Shown in pieces: positions 26,437 through 35,676 of a stretch of 64,000 nt of DNA. This stretch comes from Streptomyces cellulosae (GTDB taxonomy: Bacteria; Actinomycetota; Actinomycetes; Streptomycetales; Streptomycetaceae), in the NCBI RefSeq assembly GCF_000721105.1, contig NZ_JOEV01000005.1:62001-126000 (forward strand). Reading direction: 5' to 3'. The translations under genes and the position numbers were made by a program. Numbering within the stretch: the first letter of the stretch is position 1; every line of letters starts with the position of its first letter. The notes beneath the pieces are model-generated. The model saw nothing but the letters and a program-made list of their open reading frames with translations, ran no database searches and was not told where the DNA came from.

Positions 26437-27712
26437 CGACGGCCTCGCCTGCGAAGAACCGGGGCAGATGGCGGCGGTTGGCCGCCAACAGCGCGTTCAG
26501 GAGTGCGTCCGCCCGGCCCCATTCGCGTACGAGGGGATTGGCCACGAGGGCGCGCCGGGCCACCGCCCGGTCCCCCGTCAGGGCGGCTTCGACGGTGAGG
26601 GTCTCGTACGCGGTGACCGACTGGACGAGCCCGAGCATCTCCGGCGGCAGTGGAGGTACGGCTTCCGGGTGCGGTCCGGCGGTGTCGACCTGTGCCGGTA
26701 CCTCGACGACGGCGTCGTCCGGCAGGCCCGCCAGTACGCCGTCGTTGCGCACGTTCACGTAGTGGTGCGCGCCGTCGCCGGTGAGCAGGCTGGTGACCAG
26801 GGCGGCCGCCGCCTCGCTGTAGTACGCCCCGCCTCTGCGGTCCAGCAGTTCGGGTTTGCGGTCCAGCGCGGGGTCCGTGTAGAGGGCGAGCAACTCCCTC
26901 TCGATGGCCATGACTTGGTCCGCCCGGTGGGTTCCGGACTGCTGGCTGCGGACCTCGTCGTCGGTGCAGTAGAAGTAGTGCAGGTAGTACGAGGGGATGG
27001 CGGCGAGGTCGCGCAGCGCACCGGCCGGGACGCGCACCTGCGCGGCGAGTTCGTCGAGCGCGTCGCCGGTCAGCAGCTCCGGCAGGCGGTCCACTCCGTC
27101 CACGGTGACCGAGCGGATCCAGGACAGGTGGTTGAGGCCCGCGTGGCCGAGCCGTACCCGGTCGGGGTCGGTGCCGAGCCGGGCGGCCAGCTGCCGCTGG
27201 AACTTGATCGCCACGTTGCACAGGCCGACGGCGCGGTGGCCGGCGTCCAGCAGTGCGCGGGTGACGATCCCGACCGGGTTGGTGAAGTCCACGATCCACG
27301 CGCCGGGCAGGGATCTGCGGCGTACCTCCGCGGCGATGTCGAGCACCACCGGGACCGTGCGCAGCGCCTTCGCGAAGCCGCCGGGCCCGGTGGTCTCCTG
27401 GCCGAGCAGGCCGAACTCGTTCGGCAGGGTCTCGTCCACCAGCCGGGCCGCCTGGCCGCCCACGCGCAGTTGGATCAGCACCGCGGCCGCTCCGTCCAGC
27501 GCGGGACCGAGGTCGGTCGTGGTGGTCAGCCGGCCCCGGAATCCGTGCCGGTCGAGGATGCGGCGGGACAGGCCGCCGACCACGGCCAGGCGTTCGGCCT
27601 CGATGTCCTGCAGGACGAGTTCGTCGACCGGCAGCAGCTGGGCACGCCGGGCGAAGCCCTCGATCAGTTCGGGTGTGTACGTACTGCCACCGCCGACAAC
27701 GGTGATCTTCAC
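26429..27712 (-). CDS. GH4 glycosidase (6-phospho-beta-glucosidase-like)
   Basis: A 427-residue NAD- and metal-dependent glycosidase. The N-terminal Rossmann motif is KITVVGGGSTYTPELI, and CNVAIKFQRQL with GLNHLSWI are typical of the metal and substrate site in GH4. These enzymes cleave by a redox-elimination mechanism, usually on 6-phospho-glycosides. A GTG at 27712 is taken as start since GGGAG lies 5 bases upstream; a TTG four codons earlier overlaps that site. It follows the CUT1 permeases and overlaps the sugar kinase, so the imported glycoside is its likely substrate once phosphorylated. Cytoplasmic. Confidence 0.85.
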   Translation of the reverse strand: MKITVVGGGSTYTPELIEGFARRAQLLPVDELVLQDIEAERLAVVGGLSRRILDRHGFRGRLTTTTDLGPALDGAAAVLIQLRVGGQAARLVDETLPNEFGLLGQETTGPGGFAKALRTVPVVLDIAAEVRRRSLPGAWIVDFTNPVGIVTRALLDAGHRAVGLCNVAIKFQRQLAARLGTDPDRVRLGHAGLNHLSWIRSVTVDGVDRLPELLTGDALDELAAQVRVPAGALRDLAAIPSYYLHYFYCTDDEVRSQQSGTHRADQVMAIERELLALYTDPALDRKPELLDRRGGAYYSEAAAALVTSLLTGDGAHHYVNVRNDGVLAGLPDDAVVEVPAQVDTAGPHPEAVPPLPPEMLGLVQSVTAYETLTVEAALTGDRAVARRALVANPLVREWGRADALLNALLAANRRHLPRFFAGEAVDA

Positions 27713-27760
27713 TCGTGCTCCCAAGGCTGTGTGTGGGGGGCGCTGCGGGTGTGTGGGGCC

Positions 27761-28624
27761 TCAGCCCTTGACGCCGGTCAGCGCGATGCCCTCGACGAAG
27801 ACCTTCTGTGCCAGGAAGAACAGCACCAGGACGGGCAGCAGGAACATCAGCGAGGCCGCCATCTGCAGCTGGTAGGCGTTCTGGTGCCCGTTCTTGGCGA
27901 GCTGGCTGAGGGCCACCGCGAGGGTCTGGCCGGTGTCGCTGTTCCCGGTGTAGAGCAGCGGGTTGTAGAAGTCGTTCCACGCGTACAGGAACGCGAAGAG
28001 GCCCACGGCGGCGATCGCCGGCCTGGTCATGGGGACCAGGACCCGCAGCAGGATGCGCAGCTCCCCCGCGCCGTCCATCCGGGCGGCCTCGGTGAACTCG
28101 TCGGGGATGGTGAGGAAGAACTGGCGCAGCAGGAAGATGCTGAACGCGTCGCCGAAGAACGTGGGGACGATGAGCGGTTTGAGGGTTCCCACCCAGCCGA
28201 TGTGCGAGTACATCACGTACAGAGGCAGGCTGGTGACCTGGGCGGGGATCATCATCGCGGCCAGTACGACCATGAAGACGGCCTCGCGGCCCCGCCACCG
28301 CAGCCGGGCCAGCGCGTAGGCGACCGGCACCGACGAGATGACGACGCCGATCGTGGACAGCCCGGCGTACAGCATCGTGTTGGCCAGGTCGCGGCCGAAC
28401 GGCATGGCCGAGAAGACCTCCCGGAAGTTGCCGAACTCCCAGGGTGAGGGCCACAGCGAGCCGGTACCGGCCTGGTGCTGGGTCATGAACGCGGTGAGGA
28501 CGCAGATCGTCAGCGGCAGCAGGAAGCAGAGGGCGACCGCGACGGCGGGCGCGTGCTCGGCCAGCAGGTACAACAGCCGGCGCTTGAGCGGACGTTGATG
28601 CTTCGTCAGGTCCAACGTGCTCAT
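27761..28624 (-). CDS. CUT1 sugar ABC importer, second permease (MalG type)
   Basis: A 287-residue permease with six hydrophobic segments and the EAA loop EFTEAARMDGAGELRILLRV. The C-terminus (FVEGIALTGVKG) is typical of MalG-type subunits. Its ATG overlaps the stop of the partner permease by four bases (ATGA). It belongs to locus A between the first permease and the GH4 gene. No ATPase gene is present in the operon, so a shared ATPase elsewhere in the genome, such as MsiK in Streptomyces, presumably drives it. Confidence 0.9.
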   Translation of the reverse strand: MSTLDLTKHQRPLKRRLLYLLAEHAPAVAVALCFLLPLTICVLTAFMTQHQAGTGSLWPSPWEFGNFREVFSAMPFGRDLANTMLYAGLSTIGVVISSVPVAYALARLRWRGREAVFMVVLAAMMIPAQVTSLPLYVMYSHIGWVGTLKPLIVPTFFGDAFSIFLLRQFFLTIPDEFTEAARMDGAGELRILLRVLVPMTRPAIAAVGLFAFLYAWNDFYNPLLYTGNSDTGQTLAVALSQLAKNGHQNAYQLQMAASLMFLLPVLVLFFLAQKVFVEGIALTGVKG

Positions 28625-29625
28625 CGGCCACCGCCCGCGTGGTGTACGAAGCGGCGCGAGGCGCGGATGAACACCACGGTCGCCGCGAAGATGACCAGGA
28701 ACAGCAGCCAGGCCATGGCCGAGGCGTATCCGGTCTTGAAGTAGGAGAAGCCCTGCCGGTACAGCTCCGTCGAGTAGAACAGCAGGGAGTTGCCGGGATA
28801 GCCGATCAGGTCGTTGCTGGACGACGTGGCGTTGGCCGAGCTGGAGGCGACGAACGCCTCGGTGAAGTACTGGAAGGTGTAGATCATCCCGGTGAGCAGG
28901 GCGAAGAAGATGACGGGGGAGATCGCCGGCAGGGTGATGCTCCGGAACTTCTGCAGGGCGTTCGCACCGTCGAGTTCGGCGGCCTCGTACAACTCGCGTG
29001 GTACGTCGAGCATGGCGGCGGAGAAGATGACCATCACGTTGCCGCTGGCCCACAGCGCCATCAGGACGAGGCTGGGCTTGGACCAGGCGGGGTCGGCGAA
29101 CCATCCCGGGCCGCTCACGCCCACCAGGTCCAGCAGCCGGTTGAGCGGTCCGACCGGGTTGAGCAGCACGATGAAGGACAGGGCGGCGGCCACCACCGGC
29201 ACCATGGACGGCAGGAAGAACAGGGTGCGGTACACGGCCCTGCCGCGCTTGACGCGGATGATCACCCAGGCGGTGAGCATGGCCCAGCCGGTGCGCAGCG
29301 GCACCATGACGACGACCATCCACACGGTGTTCCGCACCGCCACCCAGAAGGTGTCCGACTGGCTGAACAGGGCGCGGTAGTTGCGCAGTCCGACGAACTG
29401 GACCGGTCGGTACGAGCCGGCCTGGAAGTCGGTGAGCGAGTAGTACAGCGTGGCGCTCACCGGGTACAGCACGAAGACGGCGAACCCGATGACGAACGGG
29501 GACAGGAAGCCGAGTACGACCCACCAGCGGGCCCTGCTCGGACGGCGCCGGGAACCCCGGGCGGGACGCGCACGCGTCCCGCCCGGGGCGTCGCCGACGG
29601 GGGCGGCCACGGTCGTCATCGTCAC
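28621..29625 (-). CDS. CUT1 sugar ABC importer, first permease (MalF type)
   Basis: A 334-residue permease with a basic N-terminal tail, about six membrane segments and the EAA loop ELYEAAELDGANALQKFRSI. VLGFLSPFVIGFAVFVLYPV is the characteristic first segment. It starts with GTG overlapping the stop of the binding-protein gene (GTGA) and its own stop overlaps the MalG-type start. It forms a heterodimer with the 27761 product. Substrate is suggested only by the neighbours, a GH4 glycosidase and a sugar kinase. Confidence 0.9.
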   Translation of the reverse strand: MTMTTVAAPVGDAPGGTRARPARGSRRRPSRARWWVVLGFLSPFVIGFAVFVLYPVSATLYYSLTDFQAGSYRPVQFVGLRNYRALFSQSDTFWVAVRNTVWMVVVMVPLRTGWAMLTAWVIIRVKRGRAVYRTLFFLPSMVPVVAAALSFIVLLNPVGPLNRLLDLVGVSGPGWFADPAWSKPSLVLMALWASGNVMVIFSAAMLDVPRELYEAAELDGANALQKFRSITLPAISPVIFFALLTGMIYTFQYFTEAFVASSSANATSSSNDLIGYPGNSLLFYSTELYRQGFSYFKTGYASAMAWLLFLVIFAATVVFIRASRRFVHHAGGGR

Positions 29626-30968
29626 TGTCCGCTCTCGGAGTTGAGAGAGTCGATCTTCTTCCCGACGGCGGCCAGTCCGGCGGCGGCGTCCTTGACCTTG
29701 CCCTGCTCGTACTCGAGCAGGAACGCGCGCCAGGTGTCCATGTCCTCGACGCCCGCCGGGGTGAGCGTCTTGTAGGAGGAGTCCGGGTTCTGGAAGATGT
29801 CGACGAACGGCTTCCAGTGCGGGTCCTTGGCCTTGTCCCAGGCCTTCAGCGCGGCGAACGTGGTGGGGATGTTGTAGACCGTGTCGGCGAGGGTGTTGAG
29901 GAAGGTGGTGTCGGTGGTGAGCTGCTGGAGTGCGAAGAACGCCTCCTGCTTGTGCTGCGAGCCGGCCGACAGATAGGCGACGGTGCCGAGGGTGCTGCCC
30001 GCGCCGTACGTCCCCGACGATCCGTCGAGCACCGGCATCGGGACGACGCCGTAGTCGAAGTCCTTCTTCTCGGAGGCGATCTCACCGACGTGCCACTCAC
30101 CGTCGAACTCCATGGCCGCGGCACCGGTCAGCAGCGGGTTGCCCGCGTCGTCGGCGTGCGGCTGGTAGCGGCCGACGAACTTCTGCACGTTCGCCTTGCC
30201 GTAGTAGTCGATGAGGTCCTGGTCCCACTTCAGCAGCTGCTGCCACTTGGGGTCGGAGGCGAAGGTCGTCTTGCCGTCCTTGCCGTAGAAGTCGCTGCCG
30301 TTGTGCGCTCCGGTGAAGGCGTACCGGTTGACGTCGAAGTCGGAGCGGGGCACGAAGCCGAAGGTCTTGATGGAGCCGTCCGTGTTCTTCACGGTGAGTT
30401 TCTTCGCGGCGGCGGTCAGCTCGGCGAGCGTCCTGGGCGGCTTGAGGCCGGCCGCGTCGAACGTCTTCTTGTTGTAGTAGAGGGCGAACGCGTCGGTCAG
30501 CAGCGGCAGCGCGCACTGCTTGCTCTGGTAGCGGGTGTAGACGAGGGTCGCGGGCGGGAACGTCTTGGCCGTGTCCACACCGGCCGAGGACAGATACGGC
30601 TTCAGGTCGGCGACCGTGCCGTTGTAGCAGAACTTGGCCACGTTGTCGGGCGTGGAGCTGATGAACACGTCGGGCGGGTTGCCCGCGGCGACGGCCTTGG
30701 CGTAGGCGGCGTCGTCCTTGTTGGGCACGAACTTCACGGTCAGCCACGGGTACTTGGTGTGCAGCCGGCCCAGCGTCGACTTGAAGGCCGCGACCTCGTT
30801 GGGGAGGTGGTTGAAGGTCCAGACGGTGACGGTGGCGGGCTTGTGCGAGGCGCCCGGCGTGATGGCGGTGTCGGGTTCTGCGGACGTGGGCCCGGTGGAC
30901 GTACAGCCGGCCAGCAGCAGTACGCCGGCGGCCGTGACGGCCGCGGCCCCGGTGATAGATTTGAACAC
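29622..30968 (-). CDS. CUT1 sugar ABC importer, substrate-binding lipoprotein
   Basis: A 448-residue SBP_bac_1-type binding protein. The lipobox LLAGC puts the lipid on C22, followed by a Thr/Pro/Ser linker. Family segments include PDVFISSTPDNVAKF, LPLLTDAFALYYNKKTFDAAG and MEFDGEWHV. It captures an oligosaccharide outside the membrane for the two permeases that follow, with which it shares overlapping codons. The regulator gene (ROK) lies 127 bases upstream on the same strand, so regulator and transporter may be co-transcribed. Confidence 0.9.
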   Translation of the reverse strand: MFKSITGAAAVTAAGVLLLAGCTSTGPTSAEPDTAITPGASHKPATVTVWTFNHLPNEVAAFKSTLGRLHTKYPWLTVKFVPNKDDAAYAKAVAAGNPPDVFISSTPDNVAKFCYNGTVADLKPYLSSAGVDTAKTFPPATLVYTRYQSKQCALPLLTDAFALYYNKKTFDAAGLKPPRTLAELTAAAKKLTVKNTDGSIKTFGFVPRSDFDVNRYAFTGAHNGSDFYGKDGKTTFASDPKWQQLLKWDQDLIDYYGKANVQKFVGRYQPHADDAGNPLLTGAAAMEFDGEWHVGEIASEKKDFDYGVVPMPVLDGSSGTYGAGSTLGTVAYLSAGSQHKQEAFFALQQLTTDTTFLNTLADTVYNIPTTFAALKAWDKAKDPHWKPFVDIFQNPDSSYKTLTPAGVEDMDTWRAFLLEYEQGKVKDAAAGLAAVGKKIDSLNSESGQ

Positions 30969-31094
30969 TGATCGTCCTTCCTCGGAGATGGCATTCCCTG
31001 GGTGACGGATCGGTCGGTCGGTCGTCCGGGCGTGGCAACGCCCGGTGACCTCTGGCGGCGACGCTGTCCGGCAAGACGGCGTCGCCGCGGTGCA

Positions 31095-32306
31095 TCAGGT
31101 CAGAGACAGCGGTGGCTCCGCCGGTGCGTCGGGAGTGGTGGCGGCGGCGAAGGCGGACTCACGCGCCAGCTCCGCCGACATGGTGGTGGCACCGGTGAGG
31201 ACGGCGTCCGGACCGAGGTCCGAGACGACCACCGGCGGCCGGAACGTACTGAAATCAGCCAGGTGACGGGCGACCGGTTCGAGCAGCAGGTCACCGTTGG
31301 CGCCGATGGCGCCGCCCAGCACGATGAGTGCCGGGTCGATCAGGGGCACCACGCAGGCCACCACGTAGGCGACGCTGCGGGCGGTGTCGTCCACGATCCC
31401 GAGCGCGCCGGGATCTCCGGTTCGGGCGAGTTCGAAGACGGTACGGGGACTGCCGTCACCCGGCAGTCCCAGGCTGTGCGCCCGGGCGCTGATGTACCGC
31501 GCGCCCAGGTGGTCCTGTACGAGGTCCCGGCGCTGCCCGACCGGCGCGATCATCCGGTCGCTGGGCAGATAGCCCGCCTCCCCCGCGACTCCGGTGGCAC
31601 CCCGCCGGACACGGCCGTCGACCACCAGGCCGAGGCCGAGTCCGACGCCCAGGCTGACCAGGACGAAGTCGTCGACCTCCGTGCCGCGGCCGTGGGTGCG
31701 CTCGGCCAGCGCGGCGAGGTTCACGTCGTTCTCCAGGACCAGCGGCACCGGTACGACGCGGCCGAGCGCCTCGCCGAGCCCGCGTCCGGCGTCGGGGAGC
31801 CCGGCCGCGTACGACAGGCTGCGTCCGTCCGGGCCGACCGCGGCAGGCAGACCCATGACGACCTGGGTGATGTCCTCCAGCGGGCGGTCCACCTGCCGGG
31901 CCAGCTCCACGCACATCCGCAGGACCTGCCCGACGAGTGCGTCGCCGTCCCGGTGGCCGAGTTGCTCGGCCTCGGACCGCGCCCGGACCCGCCCGGTGAC
32001 GTCCGCGACAGCGGCCCGGATCTTCCGGTGCCCCACGTCCACGCCGACCGCGAAGGCGCAGTCGGCGTTCACCTCGTACTGCGCCGGCGCCGGCCCCTTG
32101 CGCCCGGTCACCGGGCCCACCTCGGTGATCACCCCGCGCTCCAGCAGCAGCCCGACCGCGGCCGCCACGGTCGGGCGGGACAGGGGGAACCGTCGGGCGA
32201 GGTCGGTGGTCGTGATCGGTCCCGTCTCGTCGATCGCCTCCAGCACAGCGCGCCCGTTGAGCGAACGGAGCAGCCGCTGCGGGCCTGCTGGGTAACGGCG
32301 GGTCAC
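31095..32306 (-). CDS. ROK-family transcriptional repressor
   Basis: A 403-residue NagC/XylR-type regulator. The N-terminal winged helix is at about residues 15-70 (TDLARRFPLSRPTVAAAVGL), followed by the ROK sugar-binding domain (VGVDVGHRKIRAAVAD, LENDVNLAALAER, GVAGEAGYL). The zinc-binding cysteine cluster usual in ROK proteins, CxCGxxGCxE, is absent; the corresponding region reads ISARAHSLGLPGDG. The gene has a near-consensus promoter with an inverted repeat at the transcription start. It probably represses itself and locus A until the sugar is present. Confidence 0.88.
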   Translation of the reverse strand: MTRRYPAGPQRLLRSLNGRAVLEAIDETGPITTTDLARRFPLSRPTVAAAVGLLLERGVITEVGPVTGRKGPAPAQYEVNADCAFAVGVDVGHRKIRAAVADVTGRVRARSEAEQLGHRDGDALVGQVLRMCVELARQVDRPLEDITQVVMGLPAAVGPDGRSLSYAAGLPDAGRGLGEALGRVVPVPLVLENDVNLAALAERTHGRGTEVDDFVLVSLGVGLGLGLVVDGRVRRGATGVAGEAGYLPSDRMIAPVGQRRDLVQDHLGARYISARAHSLGLPGDGSPRTVFELARTGDPGALGIVDDTARSVAYVVACVVPLIDPALIVLGGAIGANGDLLLEPVARHLADFSTFRPPVVVSDLGPDAVLTGATTMSAELARESAFAAATTPDAPAEPPLSLT

Positions 32307-32669
32307 GGTGCCCTCATCTCGCCATCCGGGCTCTGTAAGAAAGAAAGTTGCTTATTTATACGCGCGGGTCTGGCCGGAATCAACCCTTCACCGACATCAC
32401 GTCCGCGCCCGGTGTTCCGTCGGCTCGCGCATCTCCCGGGTGACGGCCGCGAGCACGCCCCAACACGGCCTTGTCCCGCAGCGAAGCCGGACGCGACCCC
32501 CAGACATCGGTCCACTTGCCGCCTTCACCGAGAGGACTTGACCGGACTGTCGCAGCCCACCTGCTAATACAGCACTCGCCGATTTCCAATACGTCGGAGG
32601 TCTTCCCCTTGACCCCCAAGGCCTGCACTATGCCCAGGAAGTTCACAACCAGAAATGGGAGGCACCTAC
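32307..32669. other. Divergent promoter region, ROK regulator / GH95-like gene
   Basis: About 360 bases with no gene. The left part carries the ROK promoter described separately. To the right, TAATAC (32565-32570) is a good -10-like box toward the glycosidase gene; the nearest -35-like TTGACC (32538-32543) is 21 bases away, too far for an ordinary pair. Confidence 0.5.
32336..32383 (-). promoter_or_regulatory. ROK-gene promoter with inverted repeat at the start site
   Basis: On the minus strand TTGATT (-35, plus 32378-32383) and TATAAA (-10, plus 32355-32360) are 17 bases apart, close to consensus. Just downstream lies an inverted repeat at 32336-32354 with arms TAAGAAA and TTGCTTA around five bases, over the expected transcription start. 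The AT-rich island stands out in this GC-rich DNA. Autorepression by the ROK protein is the simplest reading. Confidence 0.65.
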
Positions 32670-34994
32670 GTGACCGCGACACCAGTGAACGGCATCTCTC
32701 GAAGAGGCGTGATCGGTACGGCGGTCGCGGTCGCCGCCACGGGCTGGTCAGCCGGGTCCGGCACCGCCTGGGCGGCACCCCGGTCGCCCGGAGGCGCGGA
32801 GGATGTGTACGAACGCATGGCCAGAGCCGCCGCCTTGCGGTGGCGGCGGATGCCCGGCGACTGGAAGGACGGCCCCTTCCTCGGCAACGGTCTGCTCGGG
32901 GTGCAGGTCTACCGGGGCGCGACGGCCAACTGCGTGAAGGTCATGGTCAGCCACAGCCAGGTGCAGGACCAGCGACCTCAGTGGCGTGCCCCGTACGGAT
33001 TCTCCCGGTTGCCCATAGGGCATTTCGACCTCACGCTCGCCGGTGAGGTGACCGGCGTCGACTGGACCTTGGACATCTGGGACGCCGAGCTGCGCGGTAC
33101 CGTCACCACCACCCGCGGCAGCGTCCGCTTCTCGATGCTGGTGCACAACGCCCGCACCGCGCTGCTGATCTCCACCCGGCCCAGCGCCGGCGAGGAGACC
33201 GCGGCCTGGTCGTTCACGTGGCTGCCTGCCATCTCGCCCCGCGAGAAGGACAAACCCGCCGACTACACCGGCAACCCGGACCCCCGCACCGGATCCGCCG
33301 GCACGACCCACTACGTCGAGCAGCCGCTGATCGCGGGCGGCGGATGGACCACCGCCTGGCGCGAACGGCGCGTCGGCAGCGGCAGGTTGCTGGCCGCGCA
33401 CATCGTCTACGGCTTCCCCGAGGACCTCTCGCGCACGACGGAGCGGGCCGTCGCCGAAGTGTCGCGCACGCTCTCCGCCGACCCGGACGAACTGGTGCGC
33501 GCCCACCGCGCCTGGTGGCACCGCTTCTACCGGCGCAGCCTGGTCTCGGTACCCGACAAGCGCATCCAGAACTTCTACTGGATCCAGCTCTACAAGGCCG
33601 CCTGCGCCACCCGTGCCGGCGGGCCGTCGATGTCCGAGTGGGGGCCGTGGTACCCGGAGACCGGCGGCAGTTGGAGCGCCGTCTGGTGGAACCTCAACGT
33701 ACAGATCGCCACCTGGCTCATCCAGGGATCCGCTCACCCCGAACTCGACTCCGTCACCTCGACCTTCAAGAACTTCGAGAAGTACCTGCCGCTGTCCGTC
33801 CCGCCGGAGTACCAGGACGGCGACACCTACGCCCTGGCCCACCCCTCGGACTGGATGCTGCGCCCCGGCGCCAAGACGGTCGGCATCCCCGGCACCTCCA
33901 CCAAGACCGACAACAACGGCAATCTCATCTGGGCCATGCACAACGTCTGGCTCAGCTACCGCCACACCATGGACGTGTCGATCGTGCGGGACGTCCTCTA
34001 CCCGATCCTGGTCAAGGCGGTGAACTTCTACGACCACTTCCTGTACGAGGGCAGCGACGGAAAGCTGCACCTGCCGCTCACCCGGTCGCCCGAGTGGGCG
34101 GACGCCACCGACTGCACCTACGACCTCTCCCTGATCCGCTGGGGCTGCGCCACCCTCCTCGACTGCCTGCGCGTTCTCCGCACGGACCATCCCCGCGCCG
34201 GACGCTGGCGCGAGATCCTCCAGCGCCTGGTGGACTACCCGCGCGACGCGACCGGCGTCAACATCGGCGCCGGCAAACCCCTCACCGAGTCCCACCGGCA
34301 CTTCTCGCACATGCTGTGGCTCTTCCCGCTGCACGAGCTGAGCTGGGACCGCCCCTTGGACCGGGACACCATACGGACGACCTTCGACCACTGGGTCAAG
34401 GACCGCAGCCTGTGGGCCGGTTACAGCTACGCCGCCGCGTCCTCGATGGCCGCCTTGGTGGAACGGCCTGAGGACGCTCTCGACTTCCTGACCTTCTTCA
34501 CCGACGGCAACCTCATCAAGAACGCGTGGATGACCGCGAACACCATGTATGTGGAGGGCGGGAACCTGGCCATCGAGAGCCCGCTGACGGCGGCCCAGTC
34601 GGTCCTCGACATGGCGGTGCAGAGCCACGGCGGTGTCGTGCGGGCCTTCCCCTCCGTGTCACGGCGCTGGCCGGACCTGTCGGTGCAAGGCCTGCGCACC
34701 CAGGGCGCGTTCCTCGTCGACGCGAACCGATCGGGCGGCCGGACCCGATGGGTGCGCGTCCGCAGCGAGGCCGGCGCGCCGCTCGTGCTGCAGCACGGCA
34801 TCGGCGGCGCCATCGACGTACGGGACGAGCGCGGCCGGCGGCTGCGGTACCGAGAGACAGCCCCCGGCCGCATCCAGATCCCGCTCGGCCGGAACGAAAC
34901 CGCCGTCGTACTCCCCCGCGGCACCGACCCGGACCTGAGCGCGCGTGACGTGCCCGCCATCGGCGACGCGAAACCGTGGGGACTGCCGGACTGA
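32670..34994 (+). CDS. Tat-exported GH95-like glycoside hydrolase
   Basis: A 774-residue secreted enzyme. The Tat signal is SRRGVIGTAVAVAATG, cleaved near AWAAP. An N-terminal beta domain begins with DGPFLGNGLLGVQVYRG, typical of the GH95 alpha-L-fucosidase / L-galactosidase family, and a six-hairpin catalytic domain follows (WNLNVQIATWLIQGSAHPEL, HRHFSHMLWLFPLHEL) before a C-terminal beta domain. The true start is probably GTG 32670, with GGGAGG 7 bases upstream; an ATG at 32655 overlaps that site. It is divergent from the ROK gene and may supply sugars to locus A. GH65/GH95-clan membership is safer than exact specificity. Confidence 0.75.
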   Translation: MTATPVNGISRRGVIGTAVAVAATGWSAGSGTAWAAPRSPGGAEDVYERMARAAALRWRRMPGDWKDGPFLGNGLLGVQVYRGATANCVKVMVSHSQVQDQRPQWRAPYGFSRLPIGHFDLTLAGEVTGVDWTLDIWDAELRGTVTTTRGSVRFSMLVHNARTALLISTRPSAGEETAAWSFTWLPAISPREKDKPADYTGNPDPRTGSAGTTHYVEQPLIAGGGWTTAWRERRVGSGRLLAAHIVYGFPEDLSRTTERAVAEVSRTLSADPDELVRAHRAWWHRFYRRSLVSVPDKRIQNFYWIQLYKAACATRAGGPSMSEWGPWYPETGGSWSAVWWNLNVQIATWLIQGSAHPELDSVTSTFKNFEKYLPLSVPPEYQDGDTYALAHPSDWMLRPGAKTVGIPGTSTKTDNNGNLIWAMHNVWLSYRHTMDVSIVRDVLYPILVKAVNFYDHFLYEGSDGKLHLPLTRSPEWADATDCTYDLSLIRWGCATLLDCLRVLRTDHPRAGRWREILQRLVDYPRDATGVNIGAGKPLTESHRHFSHMLWLFPLHELSWDRPLDRDTIRTTFDHWVKDRSLWAGYSYAAASSMAALVERPEDALDFLTFFTDGNLIKNAWMTANTMYVEGGNLAIESPLTAAQSVLDMAVQSHGGVVRAFPSVSRRWPDLSVQGLRTQGAFLVDANRSGGRTRWVRVRSEAGAPLVLQHGIGGAIDVRDERGRRLRYRETAPGRIQIPLGRNETAVVLPRGTDPDLSARDVPAIGDAKPWGLPD

Positions 34995-35313
34995 GCCGAC
35001 GCCTCGCATCCTCCTGCCGGGCCCGCAAACGGTGCGACGTGTTTTCCGGCGGGGAGCAGCAGGGAAGCGGCGTGACCTCCCCAGGCGCTGCGCCGCTTCC
35101 CTGCCAGCACCACGCGGATACCCAAGGTCGTCGGTTCTAGGCCCACCTCGCCTCGACAGTGCGCCACGCCACACCGCGATCGCGGCCGCCGGATGTTCGC
35201 GCACAGTCCCTTTCAGCTTCCGGGGGCCACCCTCGTACTCTCCGCGAGGGGCACCTCGCCGCAAGGGGGCACCTCAGCCGCACCCCCGTCCCGGGCTCCC
35301 CTACAGTACGTCC
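34995..35313. other. Intergenic stretch with a tRNA-like 3' fragment
   Basis: About 320 bases with no gene. Near 35113-35148 the sequence CCCAAGGTCGTCGGTTCTAG followed by GCCCAC resembles the variable and T-arm part of a tRNA: four of five T-stem pairs form around a 7-base loop. No 5' half is present, so it is at most a scar. Confidence 0.3.
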
Positions 35314-35535
35314 GTGGAAATCAAGTGCACCCAGTGTCAGGCCACCGACCTGCGCCCCGGCTTCATCGAAGACGGCGGCGACCACTCGAGCGGATACACC
35401 CGTTGGATACCCGGGCCGCTGGAACGGGGGCTCTTCGGGGGAGCCAAGCGCTGGGGACGTGCGAGGTACCAGATCGATGCCTACCGGTGTTCCTCCTGCG
35501 GCCACCTCGAACTCTTCGCCCCGCACGAGGTCTGA
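35314..35535 (+). CDS. Small zinc-ribbon-like protein
   Basis: A 73-residue protein with one CxxC at each end: IKCTQCQATDL and YRCSSCGHLELF. The spacing suits a single zinc ribbon. Between them lies a Gly/Trp-rich segment (YTRWIPGPLERGLFGGAKRW). No membrane segment or DNA-binding motif is evident. The GTG start is 6 bases after a TACAGT -10-like box with no ribosome-binding site between, so the message is probably leaderless. The function is not known; similar single-ribbon proteins are widespread in actinobacteria. Confidence 0.65.
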   Translation: MEIKCTQCQATDLRPGFIEDGGDHSSGYTRWIPGPLERGLFGGAKRWGRARYQIDAYRCSSCGHLELFAPHEV

Positions 35536-35636
35536 CGGCACCCCCTGTCAGCCCGCACGAAGGGCTCGTCATCGACGACCGGGCCGCACGGCCCCGAAGA
35601 GGCAGCCACCGACCTGGAGAACCAACAGAACTCCGC

Positions 35637-35657
35637 CCCGGCCCGCAGAGGGCCGGG
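35637..35657. terminator. Hairpin terminator between convergent small genes
   Basis: CCCGGCCC pairs perfectly with GGGCCGGG around the loop GCAGA. It sits between the zinc-ribbon gene (ends 35535) and the convergent gene at 35677, so it may act in both directions. Confidence 0.65.
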
Positions 35658-35676
35658 TCGGCCACCGACACCGCCT

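Noticed and set aside
25676..28447. A 923-codon plus-strand open frame
   Set aside because: Antisense to three well-supported locus A genes; a known artefact of high-GC DNA.
35113..35148. Functional tRNA gene
   Set aside because: There is no acceptor 5' strand, D arm or paired anticodon stem; at most a decayed fragment, reported as a finding.
34945..35313. N-terminal extension of the zinc-ribbon protein
   Set aside because: The extra residues are Pro/Arg-rich and unlike the ribbon; a -10 box directly precedes the GTG at 35314.
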